Below the pieces are notes generated by a model. The model was not told where the DNA came from, ran no database searches, and worked only from the letters and a program-made list of their open reading frames with translations. From Undibacterium sp. (GTDB taxonomy: Bacteria; Pseudomonadota; Gammaproteobacteria; Burkholderiales; Burkholderiaceae), in assembly GCA_014376575.1 (NCBI GenBank), contig JACMRF010000053.1, positions 1-46,238 on the forward strand: 46,238 nt of DNA. The letters run 5' to 3'. Position 1 is the first letter of the stretch, and each line of letters starts with the position of its first letter. Below are positions 1 through 8,965 of this stretch, piece by piece. Position numbers and translations under genes: made by a program.

Positions 1-1
1 A

Positions 2-3000
2 GCGAGAATTGCTGCCAATAGCCAGGAAACAGAAGAATTGAATGAAAGAGCAATGCTGGAGACTCAAGCGAGAGAGCAAGCGGAGCAGCGCGTTGAATTT
101 GAAAAAAAAGCGAAACTAAGAGCCGCAGAGCAACTCAAAGCTGAAAGCGAAATTTCAAAAAAAGCAAAAATTGCAGCGGAAAGTTTGGCAAAAGAGACGC
201 AAAATGCACGTCGTTGGGCGGCTGAACGTGAGGCCGCATCGAATGCAGCCATACAGGAAGCGGAAGAGAGGGCAAGGGTAGATGCTCGTATCGTCGAACT
301 AGCAAGAGAGAGAGAACGTAGAGATAAAGAAGCGCGCGAGACGGCAGAAATGCTCGCTAAAGTCAGAAATGAATCACAACAAGTTAATCGAGAGCGCGAT
401 CAGGCCGAAGCGATGGCTCTGGAATTTGCGATAAATCGTGCACCGGTTGAAGCTAGGGCGCGTCATGACGCACTGGCAAGGGTAAGTCTGGAACAAGAAT
501 ACGAGGCGATTGCGCAGGCCCGCGCCGAGTCTGAAAAACGGGCAGGTGAAGCGATTCAGTTACGCATGCAGGCTGAGCAAGAGTTACACATTGCGGCCAA
601 TAAACGCGAATTGGCTGAAGCCGTCGCAACCGCAGCAGCGCAGGCCAGACGCGACGCTGAGGAAAAAATTCGTGGCGTGACTGAGTCCAGAATCAAGGCC
701 GAAAGAGAATTGCAAACCGCAGCGATGTTGCGCGTTGAAACTGAACAGCATGCCGATGTCAATGCCCGCGCACGTTTTGAGGCTGAATCTGTGGCTGCAG
801 CCGAAGCACAGGCTCGGCGTGAGACAGATCAAGAGGCGATTAAATTTGCAAAACAGCGTGCCGTCGAAGAGCAACGCGCGATGCAGGTCAGCAAAGAATT
901 AATCATCATGGAACGCGATGCGGCAAAAAAAGCCCGAGAACTCGCTGATGCTGAGCAACAAGCGCTCAATGCTGTGGTAATTCAGACAGCATTGTTAAGT
1001 AAAGCCAATCTCGCTGCTGCAAACAAAGAAAATAATGTTCTTGAGTTAGCCAAAGTCGAGCAACGCAGAGCCGAAGCCGAACAAAAAGTTGCCGATGTCA
1101 TCAAGGCAAAATCTCTCTTGGAAGAGCAAAACGCTATAGAGGCAGAGGCGTTAGCGGATGCCGAACAGACGCATGTTGAATTATTGCAAATGCAGCAACA
1201 AGCCGATTTAGTCGCCAGAACTGCCAATGAGACAAAATGTATTGCTGAGAAACGCGTACTCGATAACGCGATGGCGCAGGCAAAGTTGGAACAGCACAGC
1301 GCCCAAATTGCAGTTCAAAAGAATGAGGAATCAAGCCGCTTATTGCAAATCCAGCAGCGACGCACAGAAGATGAGGCTGTGGCTCTTACACTGATACAAG
1401 AAAAGTTGGCAGCAGAACGTAAACGTGCAGGCTCAATACAACAGGTGCTTACTGCAACGAAGGAAAAGTTGGCCTCAGAGCAGGATGCCCAAGCTGAAGC
1501 CGAAGCGAGATTAAAAACAGAACAAGAAGCGAAAGAGCTGGCACTGGTAAAAGGGCAACTAGAACGTGAGCAAAGACAGTCGCTTGAAAACACCCTATTT
1601 GCCGAGCAAGAAGCACTAGCGCAAGTCCAATTGCAATCCCAATTGCAACATAAAGCGGCAACATTTGCCTTGCTTAAGGCAAGACAAATGGTTGAGATGA
1701 CTAAAGTAGAACAATTGCGTCTAGAGGCAGAGCGCGATGCGGTACACGTCAATCAGCAAAAGCTTGAGGCAGAGAAAGACGCTGCTGAGCAGATTCTTGC
1801 AAAAGCACATGGCGATCTTGCGCATATTGCCGTGCTTGCAGAACGTAAGCAAAAAGAACAGGAAGCGAAAGAAACTCGTCAGGCTTTGCTTGTTGCCGAA
1901 CAGTTGCGCCTTGAAAAAATGACTGAGCATGTGCATCTACAACGCCAGATCGCGCAAGTATCACAAATCAAAGTTGAAGAATCAGTTCAATTTAATACTA
2001 TTCTAAAGAAACGTGCTGCCGAGGAGCAAAGAGCGCTTGATCTGGTGCAGCAAAAAATATCTTCTGAAAAACAATTACTACAGGAATTGGAAGCGAAGTC
2101 GTTCATTGAGCAAGAACATATCACTGTATTTAATAATCGCTTGAAGGAAGAGCAAGAAGTTCGTCAAGTGATCGAGGAAAAAACTCTGGCAGAAAAAAAT
2201 CTGTTGAACCAATGCAGAGAAAAAGTGAGGGCTGAGCAACAGGCAAAATTGTCGACAGAAGCGCGACTGAAGGTGGCGGTAGACTTGGCCGATTTGGAAA
2301 AAAGAAAAGCACAAGCACAACAGATTGCACTCGATTCATTAACGCAGACGCAACTTCTTGAGCAGGAAAGAACCGAAGTTGCAAAGATCGAAGCACAGGC
2401 GGCACAAGAAAAATTATTGCGAGAACAAATTGCCAACGAAGAAGCAAAGAGCCGTGCTCAGCTAGAACAAGAGCACGCAAAATTGGCCGATGAGAGAGCG
2501 AAGGCCGAACTGGAAGGGCGCCTAAGTGCAGAACAGAATGTCTTGGCAGAAAAAGCTCTGCACGAAAAAGTACGGATATATGCCGATCTTCAGCACAAGA
2601 CGTATGCGCTTACGGTTCAAAAAGTACAACGAGTAACTGAACTTGAACATGTTTTACGCTTGCACCTGGAAGCGGATACTGCCTTATCCGTCGCCATCGC
2701 TGAGAAAATTCAGCTTGAACAATTGGCGAGCGATGCTGTAAAGGCGAAACTGGAAGCAGAGCAAATCGCATTGCAGTATGGTAAGGCCAATGAAATGGCC
2801 GAACGTCAGGCAAAAATTAATGCTGAAAAAATCTTGTTAGCTGAAAAGGAGCTGCATCAAGAACTGGCAGCTAGCGCAGACGCAGAGAAATTAATTGCAG
2901 AAACAAAGCAAAGTCGCGTAAAACAAGCGCAGGAATTAAGCGCATTAAAAAATCAACACTTAGATACAGAGCAGGCTTTGCTTACCGCTATCGAACAAGC

Positions 3001-5629
3001 GAAGCGAGAACAGCAAGGGGTTACTGAAGAGTTAGAGCAGCGTCGATTGACAGAGTTGAATAATTTCAATTTTGCCATTGATCAATTGAAGAGCACGGGC
3101 GAACAATCCGTAAAACAAGAAGCAGAGGCGCATCAGCAAAAATTGGTGTTGCAAAAAGCAGCAATAGACGAAGCAAAGTCTCGTGCATTGCTTGAAGAAG
3201 AACATGCAAAACTAGCCAATGAACGTGTACAGGCGGAACAGCAGGCCAGGGTCGACGCAGAAAAGAATGTCATCGTCGAGAAAGCTCTGTACGAAAAAGC
3301 ACATGCCTTTGCTGAAATGCAAAAAAATGTACAACAGCTGTCTATCAGGAAAATTAAAAAAATAGCGGAGTTGGAAGAGGTCGTCAGTCAACGCATGCAA
3401 ACTGAAGGCGAACTGTGTACAGTCACAGAATTGAAGCTGCAAGTTGAACAATCTGCGCAAGAAGAATTGATTTCAAAGCTGGAAACTGAAAAGGTCAGTT
3501 TGCATTTTGCTGAAGCGCAAAATGAAACCTATCGTCAAGCAAGAGTTACCAGTGAACTACAGTTGGCGTCACAGCAAGCGCTGTATCAGGAGACAGCCGC
3601 CAGTGCAGACGCTGAGAAGCTTATCGCCACTCTGACGCAGCAGCGTTTACAGCAAGAACAAGATTTGCTCCAATGGAAAAATGAACGAATTCAACAAGAA
3701 CAATCAACCCTTGCAAGCTTGGAGGAATGCAAAGCCAATGAGCAATTGGCCGTTGCCGCCTCTACGGCGATGCAAGCTGCCGAGCAAGAAAAACTAAATC
3801 TTGCTTATCAAACTCAGCAACAAATGAATGTGCTTCAAACAGAGCTTGAGAGATTCAATCTGGCTGAAAAGCACTATTTGGACGTTTCTATTGATGAGGC
3901 GTTGAATAAGCGTTTAGCAGCACAAGCAATGGAAGAAAAAACGCGCTTGTTGTTGGATTCATCCGCAGCTGAACAGGCGCGTAAATTATCCGAGAAAAAA
4001 TTGAGTCAAGAGCTACAAAAAAAACTCGATAACGATCAATTGGCGCATGACGCGATTCAAGCAAGACTGGAAGTAGAGCGTCAGTTAGGTGATCTGTCAT
4101 GTCAACGGACAGATCAAGAGCAGCTTGCCTTGGTTTACATGAACCAAATATACGCTGCCGAGCAAGCGTTATTTCTCAAATCGACAGAACATGCGGAGGC
4201 ACAGCGCATCGCTAATGAAGCAGTTGAAGCGAAATTGCAAGAAGCAGTTGAATTAAATCGACTAGAGAATCTGCGCGCTAGTATAGAACTCGACACCTTA
4301 AGTGCGATCCAACAGAAGTTAATTAAAGAGAGACAAATTTCAGATGAAATTGCACAAGGTTTAGCAAACGAGCAAGAATACTTGGTTCAATGCCAACTAC
4401 GAATCGTTGCTGAACAAAACGCAAAAATTGCTTTGAGGGAACGTATTCAACTAGAAAGCGAGGCACTTGAATTAGCTCGTCAGCAAGTAGCGCAAGAAAA
4501 TGAACTAGCGGTTATAGCGCAAACACGCGTAGAAGAATTGCTTAGTTTACAACGTGCCGAAATGCAACGCGCATTACTTGAGAATGAAGAAATAATGCTT
4601 ATCCAAGCACAAACTTTGCTGCAACAAGAAACTGCTGCTTTACGTCAGGCGACCGTGCAAGAGATAGAATTGAAGATAGAAGCGGAGAAACTGATCCTCG
4701 AAGAATCAGAAAAACGTTTTTTTTCTGAAAAAGAAATCACTCGTAAAGCGCAAGAACGATTGGACCTGGAAAGCACTGCACGCATGGCGGTTGACCATGA
4801 ATTAGCTAAAGAAACACAACTAATCGCTACAGCAAATACATTGCTGAAAAAACAAAAGGACACGGACTTTGAATCAATAAAGACAATGAAAGAACAGGAA
4901 GAACTCTCTATATTGGAAGATGCGCGTTTCAACGCACAGCAAACTTTGCAAGCCAGCTTACAATTACAACAGAAAAAAGAAAAAGAATTGACCGAGAAGT
5001 TGACGCGGCGCCTCTGTGTGGAAGAAAAAGCAGGCACTTTGCTTCAGCAACGAATCGATGAAGAAACCGAGGCGCTTCTCATTGCTGAAAGCACAGCGAC
5101 TCAAGAAGAACATGCCCTTAAGGATGCACAAGTTTTATGTCAGGAACATCAAGAGCGCAATCTGCAAGCGCGTGAAAAAACTGAAGAGGCACGGCAGAAA
5201 TTACAGCAAGAGCATGCACAGGCTGAAGTGTTGACAACTGAATTGATTTCTAAGCTGACTCAAAGTTATGCACAGAATCAAAATTGGTGCGGCCTTGCTT
5301 TGCAAATGTTGAAAGAGTCGCCGGTGGCTGTTGATCTTCCTATCTTGAGTAAGTCAAAAAACGGTTCGCGCCTGCGTTCTTCTGCAATGTTAGGTTTGTT
5401 TATTTGTGCGGGATTTGCCGGAGCCGCAAGCTGGACAATCCTGAATTCGTCCAATAAAATTCAGGCATTTCATGTGTTGAAAAACAATACGTCACCGTTT
5501 ATATCGACAAAAGAACATGAAATGAAGCTGCATTTGTCCTACGAGCTTGGAGGTGTTGGTGGAACTTCCTCCGGTTCTAGTATTAAACCGATGACGCAAA
5601 TTGCGTTAAACGATGCTGAAAGTAAGTAG
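2..5629 (+). CDS. Giant coiled-coil protein with C-terminal membrane anchor (5'-partial)
   Basis: The reading frame is open from base 2 to the TAA at 5627-5629 (1875 codons) with no stop on the left, so the true start lies outside the window; the TTG at 38 is only the first start-like codon. Composition is dominated by Glu, Gln, Ala, Lys, Arg and Leu, with repeating AEQ.A / RLEAE patterns and almost no Gly or Pro for about 1770 residues, as expected of a continuous coiled coil. Near the end a basic patch (SGSRLRSS region; bases ~5360-5380) precedes one hydrophobic helix (bases ~5381-5443, containing GLFICAGFAGAASW) and a ~60-residue tail rich in Gly, Ser and Asn. If the N-terminus is cytoplasmic the tail would be periplasmic. 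An internal 243-residue tandem duplication lies at 2441-3690. I recognise no named family. A scaffold, tether or cell-shape/polarity role is only inference. The gene converges on envZ with 22 bp between them. Confidence 0.85.
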   Translation, partial: ARIAANSQETEELNERAMLETQAREQAEQRVEFEKKAKLRAAEQLKAESEISKKAKIAAESLAKETQNARRWAAEREAASNAAIQEAEERARVDARIVELARERERRDKEARETAEMLAKVRNESQQVNRERDQAEAMALEFAINRAPVEARARHDALARVSLEQEYEAIAQARAESEKRAGEAIQLRMQAEQELHIAANKRELAEAVATAAAQARRDAEEKIRGVTESRIKAERELQTAAMLRVETEQHADVNARARFEAESVAAAEAQARRETDQEAIKFAKQRAVEEQRAMQVSKELIIMERDAAKKARELADAEQQALNAVVIQTALLSKANLAAANKENNVLELAKVEQRRAEAEQKVADVIKAKSLLEEQNAIEAEALADAEQTHVELLQMQQQADLVARTANETKCIAEKRVLDNAMAQAKLEQHSAQIAVQKNEESSRLLQIQQRRTEDEAVALTLIQEKLAAERKRAGSIQQVLTATKEKLASEQDAQAEAEARLKTEQEAKELALVKGQLEREQRQSLENTLFAEQEALAQVQLQSQLQHKAATFALLKARQMVEMTKVEQLRLEAERDAVHVNQQKLEAEKDAAEQILAKAHGDLAHIAVLAERKQKEQEAKETRQALLVAEQLRLEKMTEHVHLQRQIAQVSQIKVEESVQFNTILKKRAAEEQRALDLVQQKISSEKQLLQELEAKSFIEQEHITVFNNRLKEEQEVRQVIEEKTLAEKNLLNQCREKVRAEQQAKLSTEARLKVAVDLADLEKRKAQAQQIALDSLTQTQLLEQERTEVAKIEAQAAQEKLLREQIANEEAKSRAQLEQEHAKLADERAKAELEGRLSAEQNVLAEKALHEKVRIYADLQHKTYALTVQKVQRVTELEHVLRLHLEADTALSVAIAEKIQLEQLASDAVKAKLEAEQIALQYGKANEMAERQAKINAEKILLAEKELHQELAASADAEKLIAETKQSRVKQAQELSALKNQHLDTEQALLTAIEQAKREQQGVTEELEQRRLTELNNFNFAIDQLKSTGEQSVKQEAEAHQQKLVLQKAAIDEAKSRALLEEEHAKLANERVQAEQQARVDAEKNVIVEKALYEKAHAFAEMQKNVQQLSIRKIKKIAELEEVVSQRMQTEGELCTVTELKLQVEQSAQEELISKLETEKVSLHFAEAQNETYRQARVTSELQLASQQALYQETAASADAEKLIATLTQQRLQQEQDLLQWKNERIQQEQSTLASLEECKANEQLAVAASTAMQAAEQEKLNLAYQTQQQMNVLQTELERFNLAEKHYLDVSIDEALNKRLAAQAMEEKTRLLLDSSAAEQARKLSEKKLSQELQKKLDNDQLAHDAIQARLEVERQLGDLSCQRTDQEQLALVYMNQIYAAEQALFLKSTEHAEAQRIANEAVEAKLQEAVELNRLENLRASIELDTLSAIQQKLIKERQISDEIAQGLANEQEYLVQCQLRIVAEQNAKIALRERIQLESEALELARQQVAQENELAVIAQTRVEELLSLQRAEMQRALLENEEIMLIQAQTLLQQETAALRQATVQEIELKIEAEKLILEESEKRFFSEKEITRKAQERLDLESTARMAVDHELAKETQLIATANTLLKKQKDTDFESIKTMKEQEELSILEDARFNAQQTLQASLQLQQKKEKELTEKLTRRLCVEEKAGTLLQQRIDEETEALLIAESTATQEEHALKDAQVLCQEHQERNLQAREKTEEARQKLQQEHAQAEVLTTELISKLTQSYAQNQNWCGLALQMLKESPVAVDLPILSKSKNGSRLRSSAMLGLFICAGFAGAASWTILNSSNKIQAFHVLKNNTSPFISTKEHEMKLHLSYELGGVGGTSSGSSIKPMTQIALNDAESK
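2441..3690 (+). repeat. Tandem 729-bp (243-codon) duplication inside the coiled-coil gene
   Basis: The protein stretch starting EEAKSRAQLEQEHAKLA (base 2441) recurs as DEAKSRALLEEEHAKLA (base 3170), and ASADAEKLIA at 2873 recurs at 3602. Both pairs are offset by exactly 729 bp, so the two units align without a gap over at least ~160 codons. By hand, about half of the first ~70 positions are identical. Similarity fades after about 3690. I saw only generic coiled-coil similarity, not a third clear copy, one unit upstream (~1712) or downstream (~3899). Confidence 0.8.
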
Positions 5630-5651
5630 TTACGAATAGACTGCGGCGAGG

Positions 5652-7028
5652 TTAAAAAGCGATTACGACAAGAAAACCGCCATTAGCGTGATTCGAGATT
5701 TTTATGCGACCTTCATGCCGCTTGACGATCCTGTCGACAATCGCTAGCCCAAGACCAGAACCATTGGCTTGGCTACGGGAAATATCCACTCGAGTAAACG
5801 GCCTAAGCAAGCGTGTTATGTCCGTTTGTGGTACCCCAACACCATGATCTCGAAAGCTAATCAAGATGCCTTGTTTCTTCTCCTTATTTTTGTAGCTGCA
5901 TTGAATATCCATTTTTACGTGTTGAGTACCAGGTGATCTTCCGTAACGCTTGCCATTTTCAATTAAATTATTGAAAAGTCGATACAGTTCAACTCGGTTT
6001 CCTAGCATTTGTATGTCTTTGATAATGGAAGATCGAATAATCATGTCTGGAAGCCGAGATGTCTCGTCAACCATACTTTCTAGTAATTCACTGACATCGA
6101 TTATCTCGAATGCGACAGCCTCTAACGGTTTTGCATAATCCAAAAATTGTCCAATAATGCCATCCATTTGAGCAAGATCAAATTGCATTCCTTGTCTGGC
6201 ATCCAAAGATAAATTTGCCATTTCGACTTCAAGTTGCATGCGTGCCAAGGGAGTTCGTAAATCGTGTGAAATGCCGGCAAGAATAACAGCACGATCCGAC
6301 TCTATTCGAGCAAGATCTTCCACCATTTGATTAAAGCTTGCATTGGTTTCTCGAATCTCACTCGGACCTTTTTCTGGCAATGGTTGGGGTTGGCGACCTT
6401 TCGCAACCAAGCGGGCGGCGTCGCTAAGACGCGACAAAGGATCGTTAATTAATTTGGAGATAAATACGGCGCCAATTAACGTCAAAAATAAAGAGGTCGC
6501 AGCCCAGCCTAAAAACTGCAGCCCACTAGCAGGAGTGATTTTTTCCTGATCCAAACGTAACCAATATTGATCGTCTTCTATATCAAAACTTATCCAAAAT
6601 CCGGCCACATCATTAACCTTTGCAGCAAACCGTGTTGCTTTGCCTAAGGAATTTTGAATTGCTGATTGCAACTCAACGAAACTGGGTGTCGCCTCTGGAA
6701 GATCTATCTTGTCATTATTTTCTAATAGATAAACACGAATACCTTCATTGCTCGCTAATTCGAATAATAGTTCCCGACGCTTGTCTGGCGCTGAGTGCGT
6801 TAATGCCGCACGCGTGATAGTTACGATAGAAACTATTTGTGCAGCAAGTTGTTGTGCTCGTGGCGTGCGCTCTACTACTTTGAAACTTCCAAACCAAGCA
6901 ACCATGCTTGCCATGACCAATAATGCAAGGAAGAAAAATGTACGCCAAAACAGGCCACTTTTAAGCCAGTCCAGGCTATTGACGTAAGTCCGCATACCAA
7001 AATGTGAGGAGTTACCTTGATTGTCCAT
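5652..7028 (-). CDS. envZ: EnvZ-type sensor histidine kinase
   Basis: Membrane sensor kinase of 458 residues. Order: short cytoplasmic N-terminus, TM1 (~28-48), a ~120-residue periplasmic sensor region, TM2 (~170-190), HAMP (~191-245), DHp with the phosphoacceptor His255 in GISHDLRTPLARM, then the ATPase domain with an N-box (FNNLIENGKRYG), G1 (DHGVGV) and G2 (NGSGLGLAIVDRIV). The motif set and length fit the EnvZ/OmpR-paired class. The gene overlaps the 3' end of ompR by 17 bp, so the two are translationally coupled. No strong Shine-Dalgarno decides between the ATG at 7028 and the internal ATG at 6995 (MRTYVNS). The stimulus cannot be read from the sequence. The gene converges on the giant coiled-coil gene. 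Confidence 0.9.
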   Translation of the reverse strand: MDNQGNSSHFGMRTYVNSLDWLKSGLFWRTFFFLALLVMASMVAWFGSFKVVERTPRAQQLAAQIVSIVTITRAALTHSAPDKRRELLFELASNEGIRVYLLENNDKIDLPEATPSFVELQSAIQNSLGKATRFAAKVNDVAGFWISFDIEDDQYWLRLDQEKITPASGLQFLGWAATSLFLTLIGAVFISKLINDPLSRLSDAARLVAKGRQPQPLPEKGPSEIRETNASFNQMVEDLARIESDRAVILAGISHDLRTPLARMQLEVEMANLSLDARQGMQFDLAQMDGIIGQFLDYAKPLEAVAFEIIDVSELLESMVDETSRLPDMIIRSSIIKDIQMLGNRVELYRLFNNLIENGKRYGRSPGTQHVKMDIQCSYKNKEKKQGILISFRDHGVGVPQTDITRLLRPFTRVDISRSQANGSGLGLAIVDRIVKRHEGRIKISNHANGGFLVVIAF

Positions 7029-7776
7029 CAGGAATAAAGACGTAACCTAGTCCCCATACTGTCTGAATGTAGAGTGGATTGGTTGGATCAGGTTCGACCA
7101 GTTTTCTTAGTCTGGAAATTTGTACGTCCAAACTGCGATCAAAGACCTCGTATTCTCGACCACGTGCAAGCTCCATTAATTTTTCACGAGATAAAGGTTG
7201 CCTCGAATGACGCGCGAAAACTTTTAGAACAGAAAATTCACCTGTTGTTAAATTAATATTTTCGCCATTTTTCTTTAATGTACGCGTCGCTAAATCAAGG
7301 ATGAATTCACCAAATTCAAAAGATTGCGGCCCGTCAGATGGAGCTCCTGGTAATTCACTTGGTGCCTTACGGCGCAATACCGCATTAATACGCGCGACCA
7401 GTTCGCGTGGACTGAAAGGTTTTGGCAGATAATCGTCAGCCCCCATTTCAAGCCCAATAATTCGATCCACTTCCTCTCCTTTTGCGGTCAACATAATAAT
7501 TGGAGTCTGATCTCCGGCTCCACGCAGTCGACGACAAATCGCTAGTCCATCTTCCCCTGGTAACATTAAATCTAAGACTAACAAATCATATCGCTCACGC
7601 ACCCACAGCTTGTTCATCGCTTGAGCATTTTCTGCACTAACAACATTAAAGCCTTGCTCTGTTAAATATCGACGCAAGAGATCACGCAAGCGAACATCAT
7701 CGTCAACGACCAAAATTTTTGCTGCTTTTTGTCCAATACTGATTGTGCCATCGAGAGTTTGATTTACATTATTCAT
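7012..7776 (-). CDS. ompR: OmpR-family response regulator
   Basis: A 254-residue two-domain regulator. The receiver domain (residues ~19-135) has the acidic pocket at Asp25-Asp27, phosphoacceptor Asp69 in LVLDLMLPGEDG, the switch Thr in MLTAKG and the Lys in YLPKPFS. The C-terminal winged helix (~150-250) shows the OmpR/PhoB signature SLDVQISRLRKLVE and WGLGYVF. It lies upstream of and overlaps envZ, which makes EnvZ its likely phosphodonor. A typical target would be porin or envelope genes, but none lies in the window. Tandem TTACA elements 50-75 bp upstream suggest autoregulation or control of the divergent small exported protein. Confidence 0.93.
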   Translation of the reverse strand: MNNVNQTLDGTISIGQKAAKILVVDDDVRLRDLLRRYLTEQGFNVVSAENAQAMNKLWVRERYDLLVLDLMLPGEDGLAICRRLRGAGDQTPIIMLTAKGEEVDRIIGLEMGADDYLPKPFSPRELVARINAVLRRKAPSELPGAPSDGPQSFEFGEFILDLATRTLKKNGENINLTTGEFSVLKVFARHSRQPLSREKLMELARGREYEVFDRSLDVQISRLRKLVEPDPTNPLYIQTVWGLGYVFIPDGQSR

Positions 7777-8037
7777 CGAGATATATTAAACGCAGAAATA
7801 GAAAGAGAGGTAATTTAGATCAACTCATTACAAACAGTTACATACTTTACGGAATTTGATCCTCGCACTTTATTACAAGAGACTAAACTAATTGTGTCAA
7901 TATTTAGGTATGATTTATGCCTAAAACGTGAAATTTGTGACGTGTTATTTATTACCCCCTCCCGATGGATTAATGTGTAGTGATATCGAGATATTATCTT
8001 AACAAATTAAGTAATTCGCTGTGTTGCGAATGATTAG
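7777..8037. promoter_or_regulatory. Divergent intergenic region with tandem TTACA half-sites (OmpR-like)
   Basis: This 261-bp AT-rich spacer separates ompR (leftward) from a small exported protein (rightward). TTACA occurs at 7828-7832 and 7838-7842, exactly 10 bp apart, followed by TTTAC at 7846-7850. Direct repeats with 10-11 bp phasing are the usual DNA-binding geometry of OmpR-family dimers, so this could be an autoregulatory site. This is inference from spacing alone. Confidence 0.4.
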
Positions 8038-8397
8038 ATGAATAAAGCGCATATTAAATTTCTTGTTTTGTTATTGCTAAATTTGCAATGTGGCGTCGTT
8101 AAGGCGGACTCTGGTCGATTCGGAGGTGGTTTCTTTTTATTCGGAAAAAACACTGTTGAAACTGCGGAAGGTTCATATAAAGATCAACAACGTAAAAAGC
8201 AGACAGATAAAACTACAGTAAGGAAGTGGGAAAAGCGAGATGTAATTACAAACAAAGAGCAAAGTAAGAATTTAATCAAACAAGCCACTGAGAATTCAAA
8301 TGTTACAAAAAAAAACCGCTTGACACCTGAAGAACGCCTCGCTTTGCGACGACAAATTCAAGATGCTAGTAATGATTTGTACGTTATACCTAAATAA
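8038..8397 (+). CDS. Small exported protein of unknown function
   Basis: A 119-codon frame with an N-terminal signal peptide (positively charged MNKAHIK, hydrophobic core FLVLLLLNL, likely cleavage after GVVKA). The mature part begins with a Gly/Phe stretch (GRFGGGFFLFGKN) and continues as a very Lys/Gln/Thr-rich, probably disordered segment, ending in a short helical stretch (TPEERLALRRQIQDA). There is a Cys in LNLQC, but -1 is Gln, so it is a poor lipobox. I recognise no family. The stop abuts the smpB stop (2 bp apart), so the pair is convergent. The upstream spacer shared with ompR suggests possible co-regulation. Confidence 0.6.
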   Translation: MNKAHIKFLVLLLLNLQCGVVKADSGRFGGGFFLFGKNTVETAEGSYKDQQRKKQTDKTTVRKWEKRDVITNKEQSKNLIKQATENSNVTKKNRLTPEERLALRRQIQDASNDLYVIPK

Positions 8398-8399
8398 AA

Positions 8400-8849
8400 T
8401 TATCGGCGATTTTGTTTCATAATCTGCTGCTGTTCCCGCCCCCAGTCGCGTTCTTTTTCCGTTTCACGTTTGTCGTGTTGTTTTTTTCCTTTAGCAAGTC
8501 CGATCTGACATTTAATTCGTCCGTTCAAGTAATGCATATTCAACGGTACCATGGTGTATCCAGATCTCTCAACTTTGGCAATTAATTTGCTTATCTCTAC
8601 CGCTTTTAGTAATAATTTCCGAGTCCGCACCGAATCAGGATGGATGTGTGTTGACGCGGTAGGAAGCGCGCCGATATGGGCTCCGAATAGGACGATTTCG
8701 CCATTACGTATCAATACGTAGGCTTCTTTTAACTGTACTCGCCCGGCACGTATGGATTTGACTTCCCATCCTTGCAGAACAATTCCAGCTTCGAATTGCT
8801 CTTCAATAAAATAATCGTGGAACGCTTTTTTGTTATCAGCAATACTCAT
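8400..8849 (-). CDS. smpB: SsrA-binding protein SmpB
   Basis: A 149-residue tmRNA-binding protein needed for trans-translation, delivering SsrA to stalled ribosomes. It shows the family landmarks: a start region with [38 protein letters not shown], the [14 protein letters not shown] segment, the GYTMVPL strand, and the conserved basic C-terminal tail with [11 protein letters not shown] followed by [12 protein letters not shown], which inserts into the mRNA channel. Length is normal for the family. It is divergent from ratA, a common arrangement in Beta- and Gammaproteobacteria. The tmRNA gene itself is not in the window. Confidence 0.97.
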   Translation of the reverse strand: MSIADNKKAFHDYFIEEQFEAGIVLQGWEVKSIRAGRVQLKEAYVLIRNGEIVLFGAHIGALPTASTHIHPDSVRTRKLLLKAVEISKLIAKVERSGYTMVPLNMHYLNGRIKCQIGLAKGKKQHDKRETEKERDWGREQQQIMKQNRR

Positions 8850-8965
8850 GCAATATTAAATGTGGTTTTGTTTAAGGTATAAAAAAGCTTTATTTGCTTT
8901 TTGTACGAAAAACTAGGTGAGTCGGTTAAAATTTGGAATCTTACTTTACCAAATGGTTTTTATTG

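Noticed and set aside
1315..1752. Long antisense frames inside the coiled-coil gene (also 2130-2480 and 4645-5037)
   Set aside because: They are Cys/Ser-rich or Leu/Phe-rich complements of Glu/Gln/Ala codons, with no ribosome binding site or family resemblance; shadows of the sense frame.
2..5629. Idea that the coiled-coil gene is a phage tape-measure protein
   Set aside because: No phage structural, lysis or integrase gene is nearby, the hydrophobic helix is single and C-terminal, and the neighbours are chromosomal.
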